Below, piece after piece: positions 6,824-14,290 of a stretch of DNA of 42,234 nt (the first letter of the stretch is position 1; every line of letters begins with the position of its first letter). The notes beneath the pieces are model-generated. The model did no database searches, was not told the DNA's origin, and saw only the letters and a program-made list of their open reading frames with translations. The translations under genes and the position numbers were made by a program. Origin of the DNA: Ignavibacteriales bacterium (lineage in GTDB: Bacteria; Bacteroidota; Ignavibacteria; UBA10030; SZUA-254); the NCBI GenBank assembly GCA_016218025.1, contig JACRFD010000013.1:1-42234 (forward strand), written 5' to 3'.

Positions 6824-8470
6824 TTAAGCAGGTGGTGCAGTTTTATAGATCAATGAAATATCAATATCTTCATATTTCTTGCGATGCCACTTTGCATAAA
6901 TGAATACTATGTAACCAGTGAAAAGTAGTATCATCAAGAGTAGAAGGGTGTTGATCGGGTTTGCAACACCAACAGCAGGAAAAAGAAAGGACGCAATGAT
7001 CATCCAAATAAGATAAACGAGAGTAATAATACCAAAGAAGGTTATTCTCGGTACGCCTAAGAACGGCTTCTTGATGAATTCAGGACACAGATCGAATTGC
7101 GCTTTTGCTTTATAGGGAAATACTATAATTGCGACAACGCTTACTAGTTGTGTGACAACTGCAAAGAAAGCAAAGGTAAGTTGTGTCCCGAGTGGCCCAC
7201 CTTGGGACGCATCAATCACACCGATTTCTGCAAGAATAGCGATGAAAACCAGCGATATGATTGGGCTGTTTGTGCGAGGATGAACATAAGCAAGAAATTC
7301 AGGCACTACTCGATCTAACGACCAAGAAAACACTATGCGACTAGCATAGAAGAAGTAAGTCTGGGCTAGGTTGATGAGCGTGAAGACCCAAGCGAAAGCA
7401 GTGAGTAACACCAAAAAGAATTTCGGTTTAAGAATAGCGGCATAGAATGTAATCCAAGGATAGCCCGTTACGTTTTCCCCTGCTGCTTTTGCTACTGCAT
7501 CGGGATTGTTAAAGATGAAACCTTCCGCCGCAATCCACCTCTCATCAACAAGTCGTTCGAGTAGATATACGCCTGCAATAAATATAGCACCAGCGATAAA
7601 GATTGATGAGAGACTAGCTTTGATGAGACTTGCGGTTGTGTCCGCCTTCCTAACTTCTCCGGCAAAGAAAGTCGGTATGTAGTAGCCATAGAAAATCCAA
7701 AACCCCATGATTAGTCCAGCCATGGTCATCGTTGCCGTGCTGGCTGAAAACATCATTCCAGCTTTTTCGGCAAGTTCAATGCGCTTGTCAAAGCTACCAT
7801 ATTGTCCTGTTGAAGCCATAAAAGTGTTCCATCCGCTCCTGAAAGATTCGGCTCCGCCGTTGTCGATTAGAGAATAGAATATTATTCCCCACGCAAGGAG
7901 GCCAAGTACCAAGCCTATAGCTAGCGTCCAAAGAATTATTCTGTTGGGGAAAACCATTAAGACGTAAGTGATGACGACACAAATTGTCCCAATAATCAGA
8001 GAACCTTGGGGCGTTGAGGCATATGTTGCCCATGATGAGTATGTGGGATCATTGAAGATTATAGACATTGGTTGCAGAAGGGCTGGTAGCGCACTCTTGG
8101 GTATCCATGCAATTAATCCACCCGCAACGACTCCACTAAAGATTACCAATGTCCAGCTTGCCATGAATGCAGGAATTGGGTGGAGGATCCTGCTGGCTAA
8201 GACATAATCCGCTCCAGGTCGTGGCATTGCAATGCCTATGGAAGCGAAGGTATATCCATGGATTGTTGATGTTATCATTGCAATAAAAAGAAGTCCTATG
8301 ATGCTAGCTCCTGGCCAAACAGAGGCAACCCAAGAAAAAGGTATAAATCCTGATGAGGAGAGGCTAATGCAATGAATTCCGAACAGGATGGCACCCCAAG
8401 TACCGATAGCCTTTACAAGGCCAGATGCAGGTCTCGGAAATATCTGTAATTCTTTTTTCTGTTCATTCAT
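6824..8470 (-). CDS. APC-superfamily amino-acid permease (548 aa)
   Basis: About 12-14 hydrophobic segments are spread over the entire length. The first part has the APC hallmarks: GAILFGIHCISLSSSG (unwound first helix with Gly/Ser) and later PRPGADYVLASR, the conserved loop between helices 2 and 3. A good ribosome binding site AAAGGAT precedes the ATG at 8468-8470. It is the first gene of the minus-strand unit and starts 58 bp after the attC-like copy 2. It probably imports an amino acid or amine, but the substrate cannot be read. A permease is unusual in a gene cassette because of its size. The unit downstream carries enzymes of nucleotidyl transfer and phosphoester hydrolysis. Confidence 0.88.
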   Translation of the reverse strand: MNEQKKELQIFPRPASGLVKAIGTWGAILFGIHCISLSSSGFIPFSWVASVWPGASIIGLLFIAMITSTIHGYTFASIGIAMPRPGADYVLASRILHPIPAFMASWTLVIFSGVVAGGLIAWIPKSALPALLQPMSIIFNDPTYSSWATYASTPQGSLIIGTICVVITYVLMVFPNRIILWTLAIGLVLGLLAWGIIFYSLIDNGGAESFRSGWNTFMASTGQYGSFDKRIELAEKAGMMFSASTATMTMAGLIMGFWIFYGYYIPTFFAGEVRKADTTASLIKASLSSIFIAGAIFIAGVYLLERLVDERWIAAEGFIFNNPDAVAKAAGENVTGYPWITFYAAILKPKFFLVLLTAFAWVFTLINLAQTYFFYASRIVFSWSLDRVVPEFLAYVHPRTNSPIISLVFIAILAEIGVIDASQGGPLGTQLTFAFFAVVTQLVSVVAIIVFPYKAKAQFDLCPEFIKKPFLGVPRITFFGIITLVYLIWMIIASFLFPAVGVANPINTLLLLMILLFTGYIVFIYAKWHRKKYEDIDISLIYKTAPPA

Positions 8471-8528
8471 GTTATGATCCTTTCTTTGTTCATGTATGGG
8501 CTATTAGAATCAGAAAGAGTTGGGCAAT

Positions 8529-8751
8529 GGCAAATAACGTCTCGCATAAAAATGATGTGCCGTTGCGAACTACAATAGATGTAGTAGTTAGGATATAATC
8601 TGACAGAATTAGTATATTCACAACTATAAAAATAAAGGAAACTGTCAGATGATGTCTTGGCTATTACAAATAAAATAATTTCCGAGAGCAACGGTATATT
8701 CTCCGAAGCGAGAAGCATGATTTAACTGTGTTTATTTTTTTTTAGTTTGCC
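8529..8751 (-). repeat. attC-like imperfect palindrome, copy 2 (223 bp)
   Basis: Outer ends GGCAAATAAC (8529-8538) and TTAGTTTGCC (8742-8751) are inverted. Inside them pair TCTCGC with GCGAGA, and GCCGTTGC (8559-8566) with GCAACGGT (8688-8695). The centre holds two further perfect stems: ACTACA (8569-8574) with TGTAGT (8580-8585), and ATCTGACAG (8598-8606) with CTGTCAGAT (8642-8650). The blocks shared with copy 1 are in the same order and orientation; the centre is longer. Its upstream end on the minus strand coincides with the stop codon of a gene remnant (8742-8744), and its other end is 58 bp before the permease. The core sites are degenerate compared with the RYYYAAC/GTTRRRY rule. Confidence 0.45.
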
Positions 8752-8891
8752 CATTCTTCGTCCCATTTCAGCATTTTATTGTTGTGATCCTGTAAAAGGT
8801 GTTCGTTTTTCTGCTTCAGGAAATTTTCTCTTATCATCGTAGGCTCTTCATCATCCGCAACTCTCAAATCAATTCCATCTGCTTCAAATCC
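8742..8891 (-). pseudogene. C-terminal gene remnant or small gene ending at attC-like copy 2
   Basis: A minus-strand frame of about 49 residues ends at the TAA 8742-8744 and is closed on the other side by a TAG at 8892-8894. It reads as protein-like sequence: GFEADGIDLRVADDEEP, then many Lys/Glu/Asn and KMLKWDEEWAN at the end. There is no ATG near its start; a TTG (LRVADD) could start a 41-aa protein. A promoter-like pair sits just upstream (8909-8937). It may be a truncated gene or a small unannotated one; the family is unknown. Confidence 0.4.
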
Positions 8892-8908
8892 CTAAATTTT
8901 ATTCCGCT

Positions 8909-8937
8909 AATTTATTAAAATCTGGCAGTAATGTCAA
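8909..8937 (-). promoter_or_regulatory. Sigma-70-type promoter pointing into the island
   Basis: On the minus strand TTGACA (8932-8937), a 17-base spacer and TAAATT (8909-8914) match the housekeeping consensus (6/6 and 4/6). The same TTGACA-N17-TA box occurs upstream of other genes in this window. It would transcribe the remnant at 8742-8891 and possibly the four-gene unit beyond the palindrome. Confidence 0.55.
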
Positions 8938-9615
8938 GTTTTCTCGCACATTATTTCTTCATTTTCGCAAAAATATTTTTTCATCTTCAGATCATGTTAA
9001 TGACAAAAATCTATCTTTTATCTATTACCCCGAAATCCTTCCAATTTAAAGAATAAATTCAACCATAAATCAGGTTTGAAAGCTCACTTTTTTAAGACAT
9101 CTTACTCTTAATATTAGGGGTGGGTGGATCACTTGTGGATGAAAATAATTCATTCATCAAGGTGATTTCATAATGTAAACAAACAAATTCAAATTTAATT
9201 TCTACAGGTTCACCGGTAGACCAGACACATAACCACAGAGATAACAAGAAATATCTCAACTGCCGACAGTTTGAAAAGCTTGCTTGAACATACTCCTGAT
9301 CAGATAAAATAAGCAACTGAGCGGCTAATTGCCCGGCGGAGTACTCTGCATCAGCGCAATGCTTCCTTCCCATTTTCCATTAATTTTTGTCCCCGGTAAC
9401 CAACGAAGCATGCCGAGCAAATCTGATAAATCTTGATCTCCCAAATAAATAAATACCCAGAATAAAAAATAATAAAATATGATATTAACTCATGAATAAT
9501 ACCTAATTTCTTTTTTAGATTTAACAAATATTTCAAATATATATTTGTTTTAACCCGATAATTCCTTAATTTTATCTCATAAATCATCAGTCAATATTTC
9601 CAACAGGTGAATATT
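8938..9615. other. Intergenic stretch of about 680 bp without a recognisable gene
   Basis: Two minus-strand frames (9092-9373 and 9351-9587) are open here, but their translations show no family features, and the first has Cys/Leu/Trp-rich sequence typical of chance frames. The region is A/T-rich with one less A/T-rich patch (about 9290-9400), so it may hold a decayed gene. I saw no tRNA, terminator or clear repeat. Confidence 0.4.
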
Positions 9616-10773
9616 ATGTTAAATCGACGTTCTTTCTTCAAACTACTAACTACAGGCAGTTTTGGTGCTTTGTTATCAGCTATTCCAATTTCAAAAATCT
9701 TTGCTCAAAACCCCGCCGATAAAAAACCTGAGACAAATATCAAGGATGCACTCAAGCATCCACGGACAGCAGGTTCAATGCCCGGTAAATATCCCGGTAA
9801 GGTAGTGAAAGTTACACATGCTAACTGCATCGACAAAAACAAAATTAATTTTACCGCCGCGTCAGATATGATAAAAAGCGGAATGCTCCAACTCACCGGT
9901 GAAAAAGATATTTCGGATGCATGGAGATCATTTGTTTCACCCAAAGATATTATCGGACTGAAAGTAAATCCGGTCGCCGGCATTACATTAACTACAAGTT
10001 TGGAAATAACGCGGGCAGTAATCCAGCAGCTTGAAGCCGCAGGTGTACCAAAAAAGAATATAGTTATCTGGGACAGGCGCGAATTTGAAATGCATGAGGT
10101 GGGATTCAATGAAACAAATTTTCCCGGAATTAAAGTGATTGGAACAGAAAAAAAAGACGATAAAGGCTCGTTCGTGGATAAGGATGGAAAACTTTACGGC
10201 GAGGAAATGATTGACAAGAACTGGTATTACTGGGCTGATGTTGAACAAAAATATGATGCCGAAACAATGCCCTACATGATAAATGAGGGGAAACATTCAT
10301 ACTTTTCTAAAATAGTTACCCAGCAGGTTGATAAAATTATAAATATCCCGATTTTAAAAAATGCAGGGTCATCGGTAACCCTCTGTCTGAAAAACCTTGC
10401 ATACGGAAGCATCTCCAACACAGGCAGGCTGCATAAACAATTATGGGCTGAAACTTCAGCCGAAGTTTGTGCGTTCCCCCCTATCCGGGATAAAGTTGTG
10501 TTGAATATCGTAGATGGAATTAAAGGTTGTTATAACGGTGGACCGGGGGCAGACGAACAATATTTCTTCAATTATAAAACCGTTTTGGTTGGAACAGATC
10601 CGGTGGCAGTTGATAGAATCGGATATGAAATAATTCTCAAAAAGAGAATTGAAGAAAAAATACAGAAAGAAGAATCGCTGAAGGGAAGAATTTTCTTAGA
10701 CCTTGCCCAAAATTTACAGCTCGGTGTTGCTGATCTGAATAAAATCGATTTGCAGCAAATTAAATTAGCATAA
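9616..10773 (+). CDS. Tat-exported DUF362-domain protein (385 aa)
   Basis: The chosen start is the ATG at 9616, six bases after AGGTGA; the frame also allows a GTG at 9607. Residues 4-32 are a twin-arginine signal (NRRSFFKLL, hydrophobic stretch, then IFAQN). The mature part matches the DUF362 family as I know it: GLKVNPVAG, a VIQQLEAAGVPKKNIVIWDR motif and near the end TVLVGTDPVAVDRIG. Other family members carry a 4Fe-4S domain, which is absent here. The family function is unsettled. Tat export suggests folding, perhaps with a cofactor, before crossing the membrane. The DUF6599-like gene follows after 5 bp and is clearly co-transcribed. Confidence 0.85.
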   Translation: MLNRRSFFKLLTTGSFGALLSAIPISKIFAQNPADKKPETNIKDALKHPRTAGSMPGKYPGKVVKVTHANCIDKNKINFTAASDMIKSGMLQLTGEKDISDAWRSFVSPKDIIGLKVNPVAGITLTTSLEITRAVIQQLEAAGVPKKNIVIWDRREFEMHEVGFNETNFPGIKVIGTEKKDDKGSFVDKDGKLYGEEMIDKNWYYWADVEQKYDAETMPYMINEGKHSYFSKIVTQQVDKIINIPILKNAGSSVTLCLKNLAYGSISNTGRLHKQLWAETSAEVCAFPPIRDKVVLNIVDGIKGCYNGGPGADEQYFFNYKTVLVGTDPVAVDRIGYEIILKKRIEEKIQKEESLKGRIFLDLAQNLQLGVADLNKIDLQQIKLA

Positions 10774-10778
10774 AGTAA

Positions 10779-11678
10779 ATGGTTTTCAAATATAAATTCC
10801 CGATGGACTTTTTTTTAAAAACAATTATTGTTTTACTCTTCATAATTCCAGGTTCCTCATCTATAACTCAAATAAAATCGCTGCAAATAAATCAGCCTGA
10901 ATTAGAAGGTGGGAAAATATTAAAAACCGAAAGTTATAACGGAAACTCACTTTGGGGATATATTGATGGCGGTGCCGATCTATATTTAGAATATGGATTC
11001 GTAAAATTACTTGTCCAGCAAATTTTTTGGCAGGATTATAATTTTAAGTTGGAATTTTATGAAATGAAGAACAATGAAGCTGCATTCGGTGTATTTTCTG
11101 TATCCCACAGAAAATGCATACCGGAGACAGCTACATCAGGATATAATTGTAAAACACCTCATATGATTCAAATGATACAGGGATGTAACTTTATTCGAAT
11201 TATTAACGAAAACGGAACAGAACCTGAGCAAAACTTATCAACCGCTATTGCAAAAATCATCAGTAACAAAAATAAAGATATTAATTATTCTCCCCCCCGG
11301 CTCTTTTCGAATCACGTTTTTAAAGAACATCTTGATCGTTTAAAATATTTCAATGGAACACTTGGCATTCAGAACGGATTTCCTGAATGGAATGATTTCT
11401 TTGAAGGTTTGACAAATTATTCAGCTTACCTCTTGCCGATTGAAACCGACACTGGACATATTTATCTTTCTCAAATAACATTCGCCAATGAATCCGAAAA
11501 GAATATATTTTATAAAAACGTTAATATGAACCTGAAAAAAAGAAAATACGCAGAAACGAAAGATGGCAATATTTTTAAAGCGATCACCGAGATATCATCC
11601 TTAAAAATATATTATTTTGAGTCGACTTTGAGTTATAGAAATTATAATTCATATTTAAAATTGATTCAAAAGAAATAG
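10779..11678 (+). CDS. DUF6599-like secreted protein (299 aa)
   Basis: An N-terminal hydrophobic segment (about residues 9-27, start possibly at Met9) looks like a signal peptide or anchor. The mature sequence has LWGYIDGGADLYLEYGF (about residues 58-75), the signature I associate with DUF6599 proteins, plus YEMKNNEAAFGVFS and several Cys (C110, C122, C137 by rough count). No catalytic motif is visible. It sits 5 bp after the DUF362 gene. I recall DUF362, DUF6599 and NapH-like iron-sulfur genes as neighbours in other genomes, which would link it to the gene at 536-2476. It probably acts in the periplasm with the DUF362 protein (inference). Confidence 0.7.
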   Translation: MVFKYKFPMDFFLKTIIVLLFIIPGSSSITQIKSLQINQPELEGGKILKTESYNGNSLWGYIDGGADLYLEYGFVKLLVQQIFWQDYNFKLEFYEMKNNEAAFGVFSVSHRKCIPETATSGYNCKTPHMIQMIQGCNFIRIINENGTEPEQNLSTAIAKIISNKNKDINYSPPRLFSNHVFKEHLDRLKYFNGTLGIQNGFPEWNDFFEGLTNYSAYLLPIETDTGHIYLSQITFANESEKNIFYKNVNMNLKKRKYAETKDGNIFKAITEISSLKIYYFESTLSYRNYNSYLKLIQKK

Positions 11679-11751
11679 TGCTTCCTCTCCGGGTTATGAT
11701 ATGGTTAGATTAAAGGGGTATGAAAATATTCATGGGCAATAATTTAGATTC

Positions 11752-12765
11752 TCAAGTTGATATAAGAGATAATTTTCGTGTGCCTCCAATCCGTAAATCT
11801 AACCGCTCAATATCTGCCAATATCCTGTCGGGATCACCCCAATCGTTCCAATAGGTTTTCGATATTTCAATAGTACAAAACTGTTCGGGAAATGATTCCA
11901 ATATTGATTTGGAAAAATTCACCAACGGTAAGTTTTTATATATATCATTCAGACGCACTCCACTGTACGGTTCTCCGGTCCACATTATTCCGCTCAGCAA
12001 TTTATACGTGTCAGGCATTGTTTTTCGAAACAATGAAAGAAATGTCTTTATTTTACCGACCATGACAAAGGTGTTGAGTAGACACCTATTGTTGTACAAC
12101 TCCTGAGCTTTTAATTTATCCGGTTTTTCCCAGAACTTATTCACTGAACAAATGTTCATCCCGTTAATATTTGATATACTTCTACTGCTTTCAATCCATC
12201 CATAACCATCTTCGACTTCATTCGGCTTAGAACCTAATAGAACTACTTTTTCTGAATGCTGCCGAGTGAAACGAAAAGCAGTTTGAACGTGATTCATGAA
12301 ATTACCTTCACCCAGAATAAAATGGTCGGATGGAAATATTGCGGCATGAGCATTTGGATCTTTAAAATATATATGTAGAAGAGAGAGCAATATTCCGTTC
12401 GCAGTTTCGCGAGACACCGGTTGAATTAATATCGATCCGGTATTCTGGCAGCACCTGTCTTCATTAATATATTTTACGTGATTACGATTTATTACAGTTA
12501 ATATATTTTCCTGTGGAATAATTGTTTTAACACGATCGAGAGTATGTCGTAACATTGATCTGCCGCCAACAATCGAACAATATTGCTTCGGTCGATCCAC
12601 ACCATACAAATCCGTTATGAACGAACTCAGCCTTTTCCCCTCACCGCCCGCTAAAACAAGTCCCCATAAATTAGTTTTAGAGAGGTATAGTTTATTTATT
12701 AAATTCGTATAATCCGACCTCAATAACCGGCTATCTTGAAAAGATTCTGTATGTGCTGATTTCAT
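11752..12765 (-). CDS. Mannose-1-phosphate guanylyltransferase-type nucleotidyltransferase (337 aa)
   Basis: The N-terminus has the nucleotide-sugar pyrophosphorylase signature: LVLAGGEGKRL (37-46) and DRPKQYCSIVGG (57-68, PKQY typical of GDP-mannose enzymes). Further along come FPSDHFI (metal and sugar binding) and KFWEKPDK (lysine contacting the sugar phosphate). The C-terminus has NDWGDPDRI. Length fits the type that lacks an isomerase domain. It would make GDP-mannose from GTP and mannose-1-phosphate for glycans or glycosylation, including T9SS-linked cell-surface sugars (inference). An N-terminal extension of about 30 residues precedes the fold. No Shine-Dalgarno is clear. Confidence 0.85.
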   Translation of the reverse strand: MKSAHTESFQDSRLLRSDYTNLINKLYLSKTNLWGLVLAGGEGKRLSSFITDLYGVDRPKQYCSIVGGRSMLRHTLDRVKTIIPQENILTVINRNHVKYINEDRCCQNTGSILIQPVSRETANGILLSLLHIYFKDPNAHAAIFPSDHFILGEGNFMNHVQTAFRFTRQHSEKVVLLGSKPNEVEDGYGWIESSRSISNINGMNICSVNKFWEKPDKLKAQELYNNRCLLNTFVMVGKIKTFLSLFRKTMPDTYKLLSGIMWTGEPYSGVRLNDIYKNLPLVNFSKSILESFPEQFCTIEISKTYWNDWGDPDRILADIERLDLRIGGTRKLSLIST

Positions 12766-12813
12766 CCTGTTTTTCTATGCTGTTAATATTTCTTTCAAAT
12801 TTAAATATTATAA

Positions 12814-13002
12814 TCATTTATGATGCCAACACAAGCAGGTAAATAATAGGCAAATTACCACGATAAGGCGGTTTATCTCTGGTTTAAAACGTTCAACTGT
12901 ATAAATATATCCATCGATATTTTTATCGAATTTAAGAGTAACCCCTCCAAAATTACCATCAAAAATTAATATCAGGCTGTAAGAACGATTTTTGCCTATC
13001 AA
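12814..13002 (-). CDS. Possible small protein (62 aa), weakly supported
   Basis: A minus-strand frame with a TTG start preceded by AGG encodes a polar stretch (IFDGNFGGVTLKFDKNIDG) and a C-terminal hydrophobic segment (LIVVICLLFTCLCW). Composition is plausible for a protein, and the upstream frame stays open for a few codons, so it could also be a remnant. It lies 48 bp upstream of the guanylyltransferase on the same strand. I recognise no family and the start is poor. Confidence 0.25.
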   Translation of the reverse strand: MIGKNRSYSLILIFDGNFGGVTLKFDKNIDGYIYTVERFKPEINRLIVVICLLFTCLCWHHK

Positions 13003-13055
13003 TTCAACCTGTCGTATAAAAATGGTATATTATAAAAATATCGGAATGAAAGAAG

Positions 13056-14237
13056 ATGCATAAACCCGAAAATAATTATTCGAATCTTTTTAACACTTAC
13101 AATCGACTTGCAATAAAAATAAGCCACGGGAACGGGGTTTATCTTTTTGATGAAAGCGGAAATAAATATCTAGATTTCTTCGGAGGACTTGCCGTCAATT
13201 CGCTTGGTTACAGTGACCCGGATGTTATAAAAGCAATCACCGAACAAGCACAAAAGTATATTCATCTGTCAAATTATTTTTTGCAGCAGCCTCAATCATT
13301 GTTGGCAGAATTATTGACGAAACATACAGGATACAAAAAAGTATTTTTTTCAAATAGCGGCACCGAGGCAATTGAAGGTGCGATAAAATTAGTACGGAAA
13401 TGGGGATCCGATTGCGGTAAAACTGAAATTGTATCTTTTTCGAATTCTTTCCATGGCAGAACCATGGGATCTTTATCTCTGATGGACAGGAAGAAATACA
13501 AAGATGGATTCGAACCTTTTTTACCGAATTGCCGGATAATATCTTTTAATGATATAGACGATCTTAGGAAATCTATAAATAATAAAACAGTCGCAGTGTT
13601 TTTGGAATTTCTCCAGGGGGAAGCAGGTGTTATCCCTGCATCGGAAGAATTCATAAATACTCTCAGAGAACTAAAAGCAGAATTCGGTTTTTTAATTGTC
13701 GCCGATGAAATACAATCAGGGATAGGCAGAACAGGCAAACTATTTTATTTTAATTATTACGATATTAATCCCGATCTTGTGGTTATAGCAAAAGCACTCG
13801 GCGGTGGTTTGCCTTTAGGAGCAATTTTGGGTAATCAAAATGTTTCCGGAGTGCTTACACCCGGAAGCCACGGCTCGACTTTTGGAGGGAATCCGGTTGC
13901 ATGTTCAGCCGGAACTGTTGTTCTTGACAAAGTTATAGAAAATGGATTAATCAGAAATGCCGGAATAGTCGGAGATTATTTATTTAATCAATTACTCAAC
14001 CTCCAACAAAAATATCCGCAGATAATTCGAGAGATCAGGGGAAAAGGATTGATGATTGGTATTGAACTTTCGTGCAACTGCAGCAAGGTGGTCGATTCAC
14101 TTCTTAAAAAAGGTATCCTAGTAAATTGCACAAACACTAATGTAATTAGATTGCTCCCCCCTCTGATCATCGGGAAACATGAAGTTGATTTATTATGTCA
14201 CTCACTTGAATCACATTTCTCAATATCAGCAGAATAA
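13056..14237 (+). CDS. argD: Class III aminotransferase, acetylornithine-aminotransferase type (393 aa)
   Basis: All PLP-enzyme landmarks are present: SGTEA (101-105, phosphate binding), FHGRT (132-136), VADEIQSGIGRTG (215-227, Asp217 to the pyridine nitrogen), and IAKALGGGLPLG with Lys246 as Schiff-base lysine. GSHGSTFGGNPVAC is the conserved motif before the C-terminal domain. Length and motif wording fit ArgD/RocD-like omega-amino acid transaminases. The arginine-biosynthesis assignment is probable but not proven, because no other arg gene is nearby. The ATG has only a weak AAAGAAG upstream. A strong terminator follows the stop. Confidence 0.8.
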   Translation: MHKPENNYSNLFNTYNRLAIKISHGNGVYLFDESGNKYLDFFGGLAVNSLGYSDPDVIKAITEQAQKYIHLSNYFLQQPQSLLAELLTKHTGYKKVFFSNSGTEAIEGAIKLVRKWGSDCGKTEIVSFSNSFHGRTMGSLSLMDRKKYKDGFEPFLPNCRIISFNDIDDLRKSINNKTVAVFLEFLQGEAGVIPASEEFINTLRELKAEFGFLIVADEIQSGIGRTGKLFYFNYYDINPDLVVIAKALGGGLPLGAILGNQNVSGVLTPGSHGSTFGGNPVACSAGTVVLDKVIENGLIRNAGIVGDYLFNQLLNLQQKYPQIIREIRGKGLMIGIELSCNCSKVVDSLLKKGILVNCTNTNVIRLLPPLIIGKHEVDLLCHSLESHFSISAE

Positions 14238-14241
14238 TAAA

Positions 14242-14272
14242 AAAGCCGGTCCCAGTTAAGGGAGCCGGCTTT
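14242..14272. terminator. Bidirectional rho-independent terminator between convergent genes
   Basis: AAAGCCGG-TCCC and GGGA-GCCGGCTTT form a 12-bp stem with one bulge and a loop of six bases. A-runs lie on the left and TTTAAT on the right, so it can serve both the plus-strand aminotransferase and the minus-strand giant gene ending at 14291. Confidence 0.85.
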
Positions 14273-14290
14273 AATCCACCAGATTTGATA

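Noticed and set aside
2978..8470. A known phage-defence system in the island
   Set aside because: The nucleotidyltransferase recalls AbiEii, but no AbiEi-like partner or any other named defence component is present, so I do not assign one.
8467..8718. An 83-aa minus-strand frame overlapping the permease start by 4 bases
   Set aside because: It lies wholly inside the palindromic repeat, and its sequence is Ser/Tyr/Ile-rich without any domain or ribosome binding site.
9092..9587. Two minus-strand frames of 93 and 78 aa
   Set aside because: No recognisable motif and poor starts; at best remnants. Kept only as a comment on the intergenic stretch.
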